A stretch of 6,726 nt of DNA from positions 1-6,726 of the forward strand of contig JBBQKP010000190.1 of NCBI GenBank assembly GCA_038326995.1, written 5' to 3'. Under the pieces are notes generated by a model that made no database searches, was not told the origin of the DNA, and saw nothing but the letters and a program-made list of their open reading frames with translations. Positions 1 to 6,204 of the stretch are shown here, piece after piece (position 1 is the stretch's first letter; each line of letters starts with the position of its first letter). The position numbers were made by a program, and so were the translations under genes. Origin of the DNA: JBBQKP01 sp038326995. GTDB lineage: Bacteria; Planctomycetota; Phycisphaerae; Tepidisphaerales; Tepidisphaeraceae.

Positions 1-228
1 GCGGGGATCGCGGTCGACCTGCCGAAGACTGATCTGACGCAGATTCCGATGATCGTCTACTGCGACGCCAAAGGGTGCTCACTCGATCGCCTTGTCGCGG
101 TCGAGCTGGTCGAAGATGGTTTTATGAACGTGAGACTCATCGAGCGCGATCCTACTGCTTTCGGTCTTGTCGAAATGTCAATCGGGTTGTCATCAGTCGA
201 TGCCGCAGACGAAGGAGCGGTGCGATGA
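1..228 (+). CDS. Rhodanese-like domain protein, C-terminal part (5' end outside window)
   Basis: An open frame runs in from the left edge for 75 codons and stops at TGA 226-228. The visible part has the second half of a rhodanese (sulfurtransferase) fold: a hydrophobic strand leading into IVYCDAKGCSLDR (visible residues 18-30), a helix, then GFMNVRLIE, which matches the usual 'GFxNVxxLeGG' strand. The Cys after Tyr (visible residue 21) sits where the persulfide-carrying catalytic Cys lies in rhodaneses, and a second Cys follows five residues later, as in a common bacterial subgroup. The usual C-terminal GGxxAW segment is not recognisable, and the tail is acidic. Its stop codon overlaps the start of the MauE-like gene (ATGA), so the two are probably co-translated. 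The likely role is sulfane-sulfur transfer or thiol redox; the substrate is unknown. Whether an N-terminal domain or signal peptide exists cannot be seen. Confidence 0.75.
   Translation, partial: AGIAVDLPKTDLTQIPMIVYCDAKGCSLDRLVAVELVEDGFMNVRLIERDPTAFGLVEMSIGLSSVDAADEGAVR
212..217 (+). promoter_or_regulatory. Ribosome binding site of the MauE-like gene
   Basis: AAGGAG lies 7 bases before the ATG at 225, inside the end of the upstream rhodanese-like frame. It decides the start at 225 over the in-frame ATG at 240 and over the longer open frame that extends upstream to 75, which would overlap the rhodanese gene in another frame. Confidence 0.7.
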
Positions 229-662
229 TCAATAAGACGATGAGTAAATTGACGCGCGGTCTCGAGTGCGTGGTCGGGCTCGTGTTGTGCTTCGCCGGGA
301 CGATGAAGCTTTACAACCCCGCCGCGTTTCTGGATGCGGTCTACGGCTATGAACTGGTCGGGCCGCACGTCGGGATGTTGGTCGCGGCGCTGATCCCCTC
401 GGCCGAGGTCGTCTTGGGCGCGGCACTAATCGTCGGCGCGAGCAGGCGTACGGCGAGTCTCTGCGCCTTGCTGCTGGCCTTGATATTTGTCGTCGCACAA
501 GCCATGGCGATCCGCGCGGGCGTCACAGCGCCTTGCGGGTGCGTAACACTGGGCGAGCCCGAGCCGCTCGGCCCCGCGACGCTCGTGCGGGCGTCGATAT
601 TCGCCTCGATTTGCCTTGTTGTTTCGATCCTAAACTATTTTCAAAAAGACACTTACGCCTGA
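225..662 (+). CDS. MauE/DoxX-like four-helix membrane protein
   Basis: This 145-residue inner-membrane protein has four predicted hydrophobic helices, at about residues 13-30, 47-71, 76-96 and 119-138. This matches the size and layout of the MauE/DoxX families. The first helix carries the typical LCFAGTMKLYNP pattern (positively charged residue and Pro at its end). The second contains PSAEVVLG, like the conserved 'P..E..lG' of MauE. A PCGC motif (residues 103-106) precedes the last helix, as in MauE proteins where 'CGCFG' is common. MauE itself takes part in maturation of methylamine dehydrogenase, a disulfide-rich enzyme; no other mau gene is visible, so that specific role is not claimed. 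Start at 225 is chosen for the AAGGAG upstream and the ATGA overlap with the rhodanese-like gene. The pairing suggests membrane thiol or sulfur redox work (inference). Confidence 0.75.
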   Translation: MINKTMSKLTRGLECVVGLVLCFAGTMKLYNPAAFLDAVYGYELVGPHVGMLVAALIPSAEVVLGAALIVGASRRTASLCALLLALIFVVAQAMAIRAGVTAPCGCVTLGEPEPLGPATLVRASIFASICLVVSILNYFQKDTYA

Positions 663-866
663 ACGGCGGCCGCGATTTGTGGGCAAGTTCCTGCCAAAAC
701 CCAAGTTCTCGGGCGTGCAGATATTGCCTGACCCGCTTCAATTTCGCCTTGCGTGGCGGTGCAGGGGCCAATAATGTTTCTACTCGCAGCCCGTGCGTCG
801 GCGCAGTCGACGAGGGAGCTGGGTAGGCATGACGTTCGCCCACCATCGCAGTCTGTCGCATTTTTC

Positions 867-871
867 GAAGG
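867..871 (+). promoter_or_regulatory. Probable ribosome binding site of the GH30 mosaic gene
   Basis: GAAGG sits 8 bases before the ATG at 880. It is a modest Shine-Dalgarno match, but it supports that start, which also places the LEDRRLMS motif at residues 39-46, a usual distance for planctomycete leaders. Confidence 0.45.
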
Positions 872-879
872 TCTAATTC

Positions 880-3800
880 ATGACGTATCTGTCAAAGTTC
901 GAGTTCTCGCTCAAGTCAAAACGCAGTTACCCCGTCACGTCCTCACGTACTCAAAAGTCGGCCTTACCACGGATTTCGACGACCATCGAAAAACTCGAAG
1001 ATCGCCGACTCATGAGCGTCGCGGTTTCTGCGAATATCACCGCAGGCCAGTTCGGACAAACATGGGAAGGATTCGGCGCATCGTTCAACGCCTTCGAGAC
1101 GCCCTATAGCGATCCCGCCTACATCGACTCCATTGTGAAGGACCTGGGCGCGAATTTCCTTCGCATTCCCGCCAGCAGCCGGACAGAGATCGTCAATGAC
1201 AACAACGACCCGGACGTTTACGACTGGACGAAGATCGACACCGCCGTGCTCAGGCCTTACTTCGAGATGGCCCAGGCAATGCAGGCCCGACTCAACACCC
1301 CGCTGCGCGTTTTGCTCTCGGTGTTTTCCCCGCCCGCATGGATGAAGACGAATCAGTCGCACGACTTGGGCGGCACGCTTCGCGACGACAATCGCGCCGA
1401 GTTTGCAGAGTGGATCAGTTCGATCGTCATCTCCGCGAAACGCGATTACAACATCGATATCACGCAGGTCAGCTTGCAGAACGAGCCAGCCTTCACAGAG
1501 TTCTACCCCTCAACCTATTTTTCCCCAGCCGAACTGCGCGAGACCGTCATCGCCGTCGGACGAAAGTTCCAACGCGAGGGCCTGAACGTCCCGCTCACCA
1601 TCCCCGAGGACTTCGGCGGCGGCGATGTCTTCCGTTCCTACTGGCTTAGCGAAGGTTCGATCAAAGATCAGGAAGCCCTTTCATATCTCGGTCGATTCAG
1701 CATGCACCGCATCGATCCGGGACAGCTAGCCAACTACATCAACCTGTTTGGCCCGAGCAACAAAGGCACGTGGTTCAGCGAAATTTCAGGCGAACAGCCG
1801 ACCTGGCAAGGCGCGCTCAACGACGCCAATTACCTCTCGCAAGTCGTCAACCAAACTGATGCGTCGGCTTATCTTTACTGGCAATTCAACAGCCCGTCCG
1901 TCGACGCCTTCACCGGCGGCATCGGAGGAACCTCGTCGCTCTACGTCAACGGCGTGCCGACTCCCAAGGCCTTTGCGATCCAGCACACTTCGAAATTCGC
2001 GCGTCCGGGCGACAGGGTCCTGGGCGCGACCTCCAGTTCGTCCAGCGTCAACGTCTCGAGCTTCCGTGATCTCGTCACGGGCCGAACCACGATCGTGCTG
2101 GTCAACAACGACCCGCTGAACGACGCTGACGTCACCCTTGATTTCAGCGCCGCCGGCTTCACGCCCAGTGCGAGCTTCTCGCGTGTGGTTTCCGTAAACG
2201 GGAACTACCTTCAGAACAGCGATAGCGTTACGGGCAACCTCACCACGGTTCCCGCACGCGGAATCGTTACGCTGTATTCGGGCCCGCAGGCGACGTACCG
2301 CGATTCGACCCTCGCCATTACGCCCGGTTTGTTCAACGTCGACACGCTCGATTCCAACACCGACAACCCGCTCCGCTCGCGTATTTTCCGAGCGAGCAAC
2401 GAACAGCACGTCGCCGATATCTCCGCGCTTCTAAACGCCGGCAATCTTCAGAATCCGTCGAGCACCGGCTGGACGAATCTCCACGCCGCAGCCGCTTCGT
2501 CGGTTTGGATGGGCGTACTGACGACTGAACTGCTGATCTCGCGCGGCGCGGACATCTACGCCGTCACAACCGATGGCCAGACGCCGCTCCACGTCGCCGC
2601 GGCAAACCAGACCAAACGGTTCGGCGTCAACACGGCCAACGCATCATTCATCATCGACAAGCTGCTCGACCGCGCGTTCGCACTGGGCGGAAATACCGCT
2701 GTTCAAAATTACTTGATGCAAAAAGATTCCGCCGGCCGAACCGCACTGCACTGGGCCGCAGCAGAGCCCAACTGGAGCGGTTACTTCCCGCAGCTCACCG
2801 ACGCCGTGCGAGAAATACTCACCCGGACCCAAGACGCCGGCGGCTCCTCATTCATGCGTATGCTCCTGACCACAACCGACAATCAGGGCAAGACCGCCTT
2901 CGACCTGGCGATTCAAGAATCCAACGCGTCGAGAAGCGATAATTCTTCCGAGCCTTCGAATGCGAAGGAAATTCTCGCAGCCGCCTCGGCCGCAAGCGTG
3001 ACTCAAAATGAGATCGACACGCAGGCACCCGTCGTGCGGTTCACCTCCTACGACCAGGCCGCCGGCGCACTTCGGATTTCCATCACCGAGGAAGTTCAAA
3101 CTTCATTTACACGTACCGACCTGATTCTGATCAACCGCGACACCAACGCGCCCATCAACGGCGGCGCGTTCGGCAAGAGCGAATTCTGGCACATCACCAA
3201 CGGCACGCTGACGTTCACACCCGGACTGCCCAACGGCAACTACCGCCTGACCGTCCCCGCCGGGGCCGTCTCCGACGCCGCCGGCCGAGGCAATGCGCTC
3301 AAGACATATGAATTCACGGTGGGCGCTGTTTCGCCTACACCAACGCCGACGCCCACGCCGACGCCGACGCCCACGCCCACGCCGACGCCAACGCCGACGC
3401 CGACGCCCACGCCAACTCCCACGCCGACACCAACTCCAACGCCTACGCCGACGCCGACACCAACTCCCACGCCTACTCCGACCACAAATACGCTGACCGG
3501 GATTGTGTACAACGATCTTAACGGCAACGGCGTTCGCGACGCCGGGGAAGCAATCCTTGCGAATATCGATATCAGACTGCAAGTCGCAGGCTCTCCGTCC
3601 AACGGCTCCACCACAAGCTCCCAAGGCGTCTTCGCGATCAGTTACATCGGAACCGGGCAGGTTCGGGCGTTCCCCATCAATTTTCCCGCGGGATCCAACG
3701 TTACCTCACCGGCCGGTGGGATTGCGTATTACACCGTCTTCGTTGCGGGCGAAACACGCACCATCAATTTCGGACTACGTTTGGCCAGCACGCCCACGCC

Positions 3801-4482
3801 AACACCCACGCCCACGCCAACACCGACGCCAACACCGACGCCCACACCAACACCCACACCTACTGCCAATTCCCTCACTGGTTTCGTCTTCAACGACTCC
3901 AACCGCAACGGCACGAGAGACGCCGGCGAGTCGGGAATCGCCAACGTCGTTCTCACACTCATTCAGGGCGGGTCGGGCTTTACCATCGGACAGGCCAACA
4001 CCAATGCCGACGGGTCCTACCGCATCAACTACAACTTCGTCGGCGGTCTGAACCTCCGCACCGGCCTACCCGGTTCCACAATCTTCACCAATCCCGTCGG
4101 CGGCATCGCATGGTTCACCACCTTCGCGGGCGGCAATTCACGCTCGGTCAACTTCGGCGTGCAAGGCGCGCCCGCTGAGCCCGTCGTCCCCCGCGCGGGC
4201 GGAATCGTTTTCGCCGACACCAACGGCAACGGCGTGCGCGACGCCGGCGAAATCGGCCTGGCGAATCGGCAAGTCCTGATCGACTACAACTTCAACGGCA
4301 TCCGCGACGGCACCGAGCAAATCGCCACCACAAACTCCGAAGGCCGATGGCTTCTGGGCTCCCTCCAGACCGGCCCGGTCGCGGCCTTCCTCCTGGGCGG
4401 CGGCGCGGCGCCCGTGTTCTTCACCCTCTTCTCCGGAACCAGCCGAAATAACATCAATTTCGGCACGACGACGATCGTCTAA
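880..4482 (+). CDS. Exported GH30 glycoside hydrolase fused to ankyrin repeats, Ig-like and SdrD_B-like modules
   Basis: A 1200-residue multidomain protein, probably secreted. Residues 1-46 form a basic leader ending in LEDRRLMS (39-46), the planctomycete LEPR-XLL-type motif; no classical hydrophobic signal core is visible. Residues about 50-365 are a GH30 (clan GH-A) barrel: TWEGFGAS (61-68), SPPAWMKTN (150-158), QNEP with the predicted acid/base Glu202, and WFSE with the predicted nucleophile Glu301. Residues about 365-468 are the beta-sandwich side domain typical of GH30. Residues about 498-695 hold four ankyrin-like repeats. Residues 713-815 resemble an SbsA/Big_5 Ig-like domain. Pro-Thr linkers occupy 819-867 and 971-995. 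SdrD_B-like modules lie at 872-970, 999-1095 and 1106-1200, each opening with an EF-hand-like loop. The substrate (xylan, beta-1,6-glucan, glucosylceramide or other) cannot be assigned because GH30 is polyspecific. No LPXTG, PEP-CTERM or other anchor is seen at the C-terminus. The gene appears monocistronic, ending at a strong terminator. Confidence 0.85.
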   Translation: MTYLSKFEFSLKSKRSYPVTSSRTQKSALPRISTTIEKLEDRRLMSVAVSANITAGQFGQTWEGFGASFNAFETPYSDPAYIDSIVKDLGANFLRIPASSRTEIVNDNNDPDVYDWTKIDTAVLRPYFEMAQAMQARLNTPLRVLLSVFSPPAWMKTNQSHDLGGTLRDDNRAEFAEWISSIVISAKRDYNIDITQVSLQNEPAFTEFYPSTYFSPAELRETVIAVGRKFQREGLNVPLTIPEDFGGGDVFRSYWLSEGSIKDQEALSYLGRFSMHRIDPGQLANYINLFGPSNKGTWFSEISGEQPTWQGALNDANYLSQVVNQTDASAYLYWQFNSPSVDAFTGGIGGTSSLYVNGVPTPKAFAIQHTSKFARPGDRVLGATSSSSSVNVSSFRDLVTGRTTIVLVNNDPLNDADVTLDFSAAGFTPSASFSRVVSVNGNYLQNSDSVTGNLTTVPARGIVTLYSGPQATYRDSTLAITPGLFNVDTLDSNTDNPLRSRIFRASNEQHVADISALLNAGNLQNPSSTGWTNLHAAAASSVWMGVLTTELLISRGADIYAVTTDGQTPLHVAAANQTKRFGVNTANASFIIDKLLDRAFALGGNTAVQNYLMQKDSAGRTALHWAAAEPNWSGYFPQLTDAVREILTRTQDAGGSSFMRMLLTTTDNQGKTAFDLAIQESNASRSDNSSEPSNAKEILAAASAASVTQNEIDTQAPVVRFTSYDQAAGALRISITEEVQTSFTRTDLILINRDTNAPINGGAFGKSEFWHITNGTLTFTPGLPNGNYRLTVPAGAVSDAAGRGNALKTYEFTVGAVSPTPTPTPTPTPTPTPTPTPTPTPTPTPTPTPTPTPTPTPTPTPTPTPTPTTNTLTGIVYNDLNGNGVRDAGEAILANIDIRLQVAGSPSNGSTTSSQGVFAISYIGTGQVRAFPINFPAGSNVTSPAGGIAYYTVFVAGETRTINFGLRLASTPTPTPTPTPTPTPTPTPTPTPTPTANSLTGFVFNDSNRNGTRDAGESGIANVVLTLIQGGSGFTIGQANTNADGSYRINYNFVGGLNLRTGLPGSTIFTNPVGGIAWFTTFAGGNSRSVNFGVQGAPAEPVVPRAGGIVFADTNGNGVRDAGEIGLANRQVLIDYNFNGIRDGTEQIATTNSEGRWLLGSLQTGPVAAFLLGGGAAPVFFTLFSGTSRNNINFGTTTIV
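2371..2964 (+). other. Ankyrin-repeat region inside the GH30 mosaic protein
   Basis: Residues about 498-695 hold four copies of the ankyrin helix-start signature: GWTNLHAAAA (530-539), DGQTPLHVAAA (565-575), AGRTALHWAAA (618-628) and a divergent QGKTAFDLAIQ (669-679). ELLISRGADIYAVTTDG between the first two is a textbook ankyrin second helix and loop. The gap between repeats 2 and 3 (53 residues instead of about 33) implies an insertion. Ankyrin repeats bind proteins; the partner is unknown. Confidence 0.85.
3334..3480 (+). repeat. Pro-Thr coding hexanucleotide tandem array 1
   Basis: A 147-base array of ACN-CCN codons encodes P(TP)24, residues 819-867 of the mosaic protein. The first half uses almost only ACG for Thr and is close to a pure ACGCCN repeat; the second half mixes ACA and ACT. 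It forms an extended, probably O-glycosylatable, linker between the Ig-like domain and the first SdrD_B-like module. The unit being 6 bases, length changes would keep the frame. Confidence 0.95.
3493..3789 (+). other. SdrD_B-like module 1
   Basis: Residues 872-970 begin LTGIVYNDLNGNGVRDAGE and end with a TINFGLR strand. The loop D879-E890 (D-x-N-x-N-G-x-x-D-x-x-E) fits a 12-residue EF-hand/dockerin-type calcium loop. SdrD_B domains are calcium-stabilised beta folds in bacterial surface proteins and typically act as spacers. Confidence 0.75.
3790..3864 (+). repeat. Pro-Thr coding hexanucleotide tandem array 2
   Basis: A 75-base array encodes (TP)12-T, residues 971-995, linking SdrD_B-like modules 1 and 2. 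Codons are mainly ACG or ACA with CCC or CCA, so the array is not an exact copy of array 1 at DNA level. Confidence 0.95.
3874..4164 (+). other. SdrD_B-like module 2
   Basis: Residues 999-1095 begin LTGFVFNDSNRNGTRDAGE, with a calcium-type loop at D1006-E1017, and end in SVNFGVQ. The GGIAWFTTFAGG segment before the final strand parallels GGIAYYTVFVAG of module 1, so the two are internal duplicates that have diverged. Confidence 0.75.
4195..4479 (+). other. SdrD_B-like module 3 with two calcium-type loops
   Basis: Residues 1106-1200 begin AGGIVFADTNGNGVRDAGE (loop D1113-E1124) and end NINFGTTTIV at the protein terminus. Unlike modules 1 and 2 it carries a second loop of the same type, DYNFNGIRDGTE (1135-1146), and it follows module 2 through a short Pro-containing joint instead of a Pro-Thr stalk. 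Confidence 0.7.
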
Positions 4483-4521
4483 AAACATCGTCGAATACAT
4501 TCTTCGGGACATGCTCAGTAC

Positions 4522-4559
4522 AACGGGCGAGGCGACACATTCGCTTCGCCCGTTTTCTT
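4522..4559 (+). terminator. Rho-independent terminator of the GH30 mosaic gene
   Basis: A 14-base-pair stem (4522-4535 with 4541-4554, one G-U pair, otherwise Watson-Crick) closes a 5-base loop CACAT and runs into TTTTCTT. It starts 40 bases after the stop at 4482. This is a strong intrinsic terminator and separates this gene from the M20 gene. Confidence 0.88.
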
Positions 4560-4730
4560 ATTGTCGCGGATGCTCAAACTTTCCGCTCTCAAAAATTTAA
4601 TCCATTCGTGCGATCAAATCCGAATCTCCGGCCCGGCTGGCAAGCCATTTTTGTAACAACATTAATCCGAGCGCCCCGCCCGATGCGCTAAAAACAACTG
4701 GCTTGAACAGCAAACAACTCACCCGCGCTC

Positions 4731-4744
4731 TGGACGAACGTCCA
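4731..4744. promoter_or_regulatory. Perfect short palindrome upstream of the M20 gene
   Basis: TGGACG-AA-CGTCCA is a perfect 6-base inverted repeat with a 2-base centre, ending 22 bases before the ATG at 4767. Its size and position suit a dimeric repressor operator or a small hairpin in the 5' leader. No family of regulator can be named, and a chance palindrome is possible. Confidence 0.3.
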
Positions 4745-4766
4745 TCAACCTTCGACCATCAAACGC

Positions 4767-6167
4767 ATGTCCAATCTCAACGACGTGCTGGCGACCATCG
4801 AAGGACGAAAACATCAGGCCCTGACGCTGCTGAAAGAGTTTCTGGCAATTCCTTCGGTCAGCGCCAAGCCCGATCATGCGAGCGAAGTCCGGAGGTGTGC
4901 GAACTGGGTCGCCGACCAATGCAAGGCCGCGGCGCTGGAGACCAGCGTCATGGAAACCGGCGGCCACCCCGCTGTCGTCGCCAAGAACAAGCACGTGCCG
5001 GGCAGGCCGACGATTCTGCTCTACGGCCATTACGACGTGCAGCCGCCCGAGCCGCTCGAACTCTGGAAGTCGCCGCCTTTCGAACCGACCGTTCGCAAGG
5101 ACGACCACGGCCATGAAGCGATCTTCGCACGCGGCGCCGCAGACGATAAAGGACAGGTTCTGCTTCACCTCGAAGCCATCACGGCATGGCAGGCGCACGG
5201 CGGAGTGCCGGTCAATCTCACACTGCTCATCGAGGGCGAAGAAGAGGTCGGCAGCGACAACCTTTACGCCTTCGTCGATAAATATGCCGACGATCTGCGT
5301 GCCGATCTCTGCGTCATCTCCGACACCGGCATGCTTGATCGCCACACGCCCAGCATCACGTCTGGCCTGCGCGGGCTCGTCTACGAAGAGATCGTGCTGA
5401 CGGGCCCGAACCATGACCTGCACTCGGGCTCCTACGGCGGCGCGGTGCCGAACGTCGCGAACATTCTTTGTCAGATCATCGCCGCGTTCCACGACACACA
5501 GGGCCGCGTCACGATCCCCGGTTTTTATGACGACGTTCAGCCCATCACCAAAGATGAAAAAGAGCAAATGGCCCAACTGCCTTTCGACGAAGCTCACTGG
5601 CTTGCGGATTTAAAAATCCCTTTCTCCAGCGGCGAGGCGAATTTTTCAATCCTCGAGCGAACCAGCACACGTCCCACGCTCGACGTCAACGGCCTGACCG
5701 CGGGCTACCAGGGCGAAGGCGCGAAGACCGTCATCGCCAGTATTGCCTCGGCAAAAGTCAGCATGCGACTCGTCCCCGGGCAAGACCCGACAAACGTTCG
5801 ACAGAATTTCGAGGCGTTCGTCCGCGCTCGCGTGCCCGGTAACGTGAAGCTCGAACTTCGCAACTTCGGCGAAGCGACCGCGGTCGTCACGCCCATCGAT
5901 TCCGCGGCCGCGAAAATCGGCGCACTGGCCCTGGAGCAGGTCTTCGCCAAGCCGCCCGTCTTCATCCGCGGCGGCGGGACCATTCCCGTCGTCAGTGCCT
6001 TCAAACAATATCTCGGCATCGACACGTTGATGATCGGGTTCGGCCTGCCCGACGATCGAGTCCACTCGCCCAACGAAAAGTTCGACCTCATGTGCTTCCA
6101 CAAGGGCACTCAGACCGCGGCCGTGCTTTATGACAAGCTGGCGAAATTGCCGCTTAGAGCGCGATAA
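4767..6167 (+). CDS. M20-family metallopeptidase (dipeptidase type)
   Basis: A complete 466-residue protein of normal length for the M20 dipeptidase/carnosinase-like group, which cleaves dipeptides or removes C-terminal residues using two zinc ions (or other divalent metals). Metal and catalytic residues are all visible: His88 and Asp90 in GHYDVQP, bridging Asp126 in GAADDKG, Glu159 (general base) and Glu160 in EGEEEVGS, Asp186 in SDTGM, and His433 in VHSPNEKF. HDLHSGSYGG (His219) in the lid/dimerisation domain matches the conserved His that completes the active site of the partner subunit in carnosinases. No signal peptide, so cytoplasmic. No clear Shine-Dalgarno sequence precedes ATG 4767, which is chosen because the protein starts at the usual distance from the first motif. 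It sits alone between the upstream terminator and convergent ftsY. Exact substrate is unknown. Confidence 0.93.
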   Translation: MSNLNDVLATIEGRKHQALTLLKEFLAIPSVSAKPDHASEVRRCANWVADQCKAAALETSVMETGGHPAVVAKNKHVPGRPTILLYGHYDVQPPEPLELWKSPPFEPTVRKDDHGHEAIFARGAADDKGQVLLHLEAITAWQAHGGVPVNLTLLIEGEEEVGSDNLYAFVDKYADDLRADLCVISDTGMLDRHTPSITSGLRGLVYEEIVLTGPNHDLHSGSYGGAVPNVANILCQIIAAFHDTQGRVTIPGFYDDVQPITKDEKEQMAQLPFDEAHWLADLKIPFSSGEANFSILERTSTRPTLDVNGLTAGYQGEGAKTVIASIASAKVSMRLVPGQDPTNVRQNFEAFVRARVPGNVKLELRNFGEATAVVTPIDSAAAKIGALALEQVFAKPPVFIRGGGTIPVVSAFKQYLGIDTLMIGFGLPDDRVHSPNEKFDLMCFHKGTQTAAVLYDKLAKLPLRAR

Positions 6168-6204
6168 TTTTACTGATCAATTTCTGAACGCTCGCGGTCC
6201 GCAA

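Noticed and set aside
75..224. Open frame extending the MauE-like gene upstream to an ATG at 75 (195 residues)
   Set aside because: The extension overlaps the rhodanese-like frame, is Arg-rich with no domain, and has no support over the ATG at 225, which has AAGGAG 7 bases upstream and a stop/start overlap.
749..775. Possible sigma-70 promoter (TTGCGT and AATAAT) before the GH30 mosaic gene
   Set aside because: The -10-like AATAAT is good, but the -35 match is weak and the spacing is only 15 bases; planctomycete promoter consensus is not well enough defined to call it.
3334..3864. CRISPR-like or satellite repeat array
   Set aside because: The repeat is a continuous coding hexanucleotide inside a frame, without spacers or direct-repeat structure of a CRISPR.
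3240..3962. Minus-strand frames with long Gly-Val repeats opposite the Pro-Thr arrays
   Set aside because: They are the antisense reading of the ACN-CCN codon arrays; outside the array they show no domain, and the plus-strand frame is clearly the real gene.
4635..4653. Small hairpin GGCT-GGCA-AGCC followed by ATTTTTG
   Set aside because: The stem is only 4 base pairs and a much stronger terminator lies about 80 bases upstream; too weak to call as a second terminator.
4719..5597. 292-residue open frame on the minus strand opposite the M20 gene
   Set aside because: The plus-strand frame carries all M20 catalytic motifs; the opposite frame is a GC-rich codon shadow with no recognisable domain.
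6168..6204. Shared terminator between the convergent M20 and ftsY genes
   Set aside because: Only a 5-base pairing (GAGCG with CGCTC) with a long AT-rich loop is seen and no T run on either strand beyond it; no terminator can be supported.
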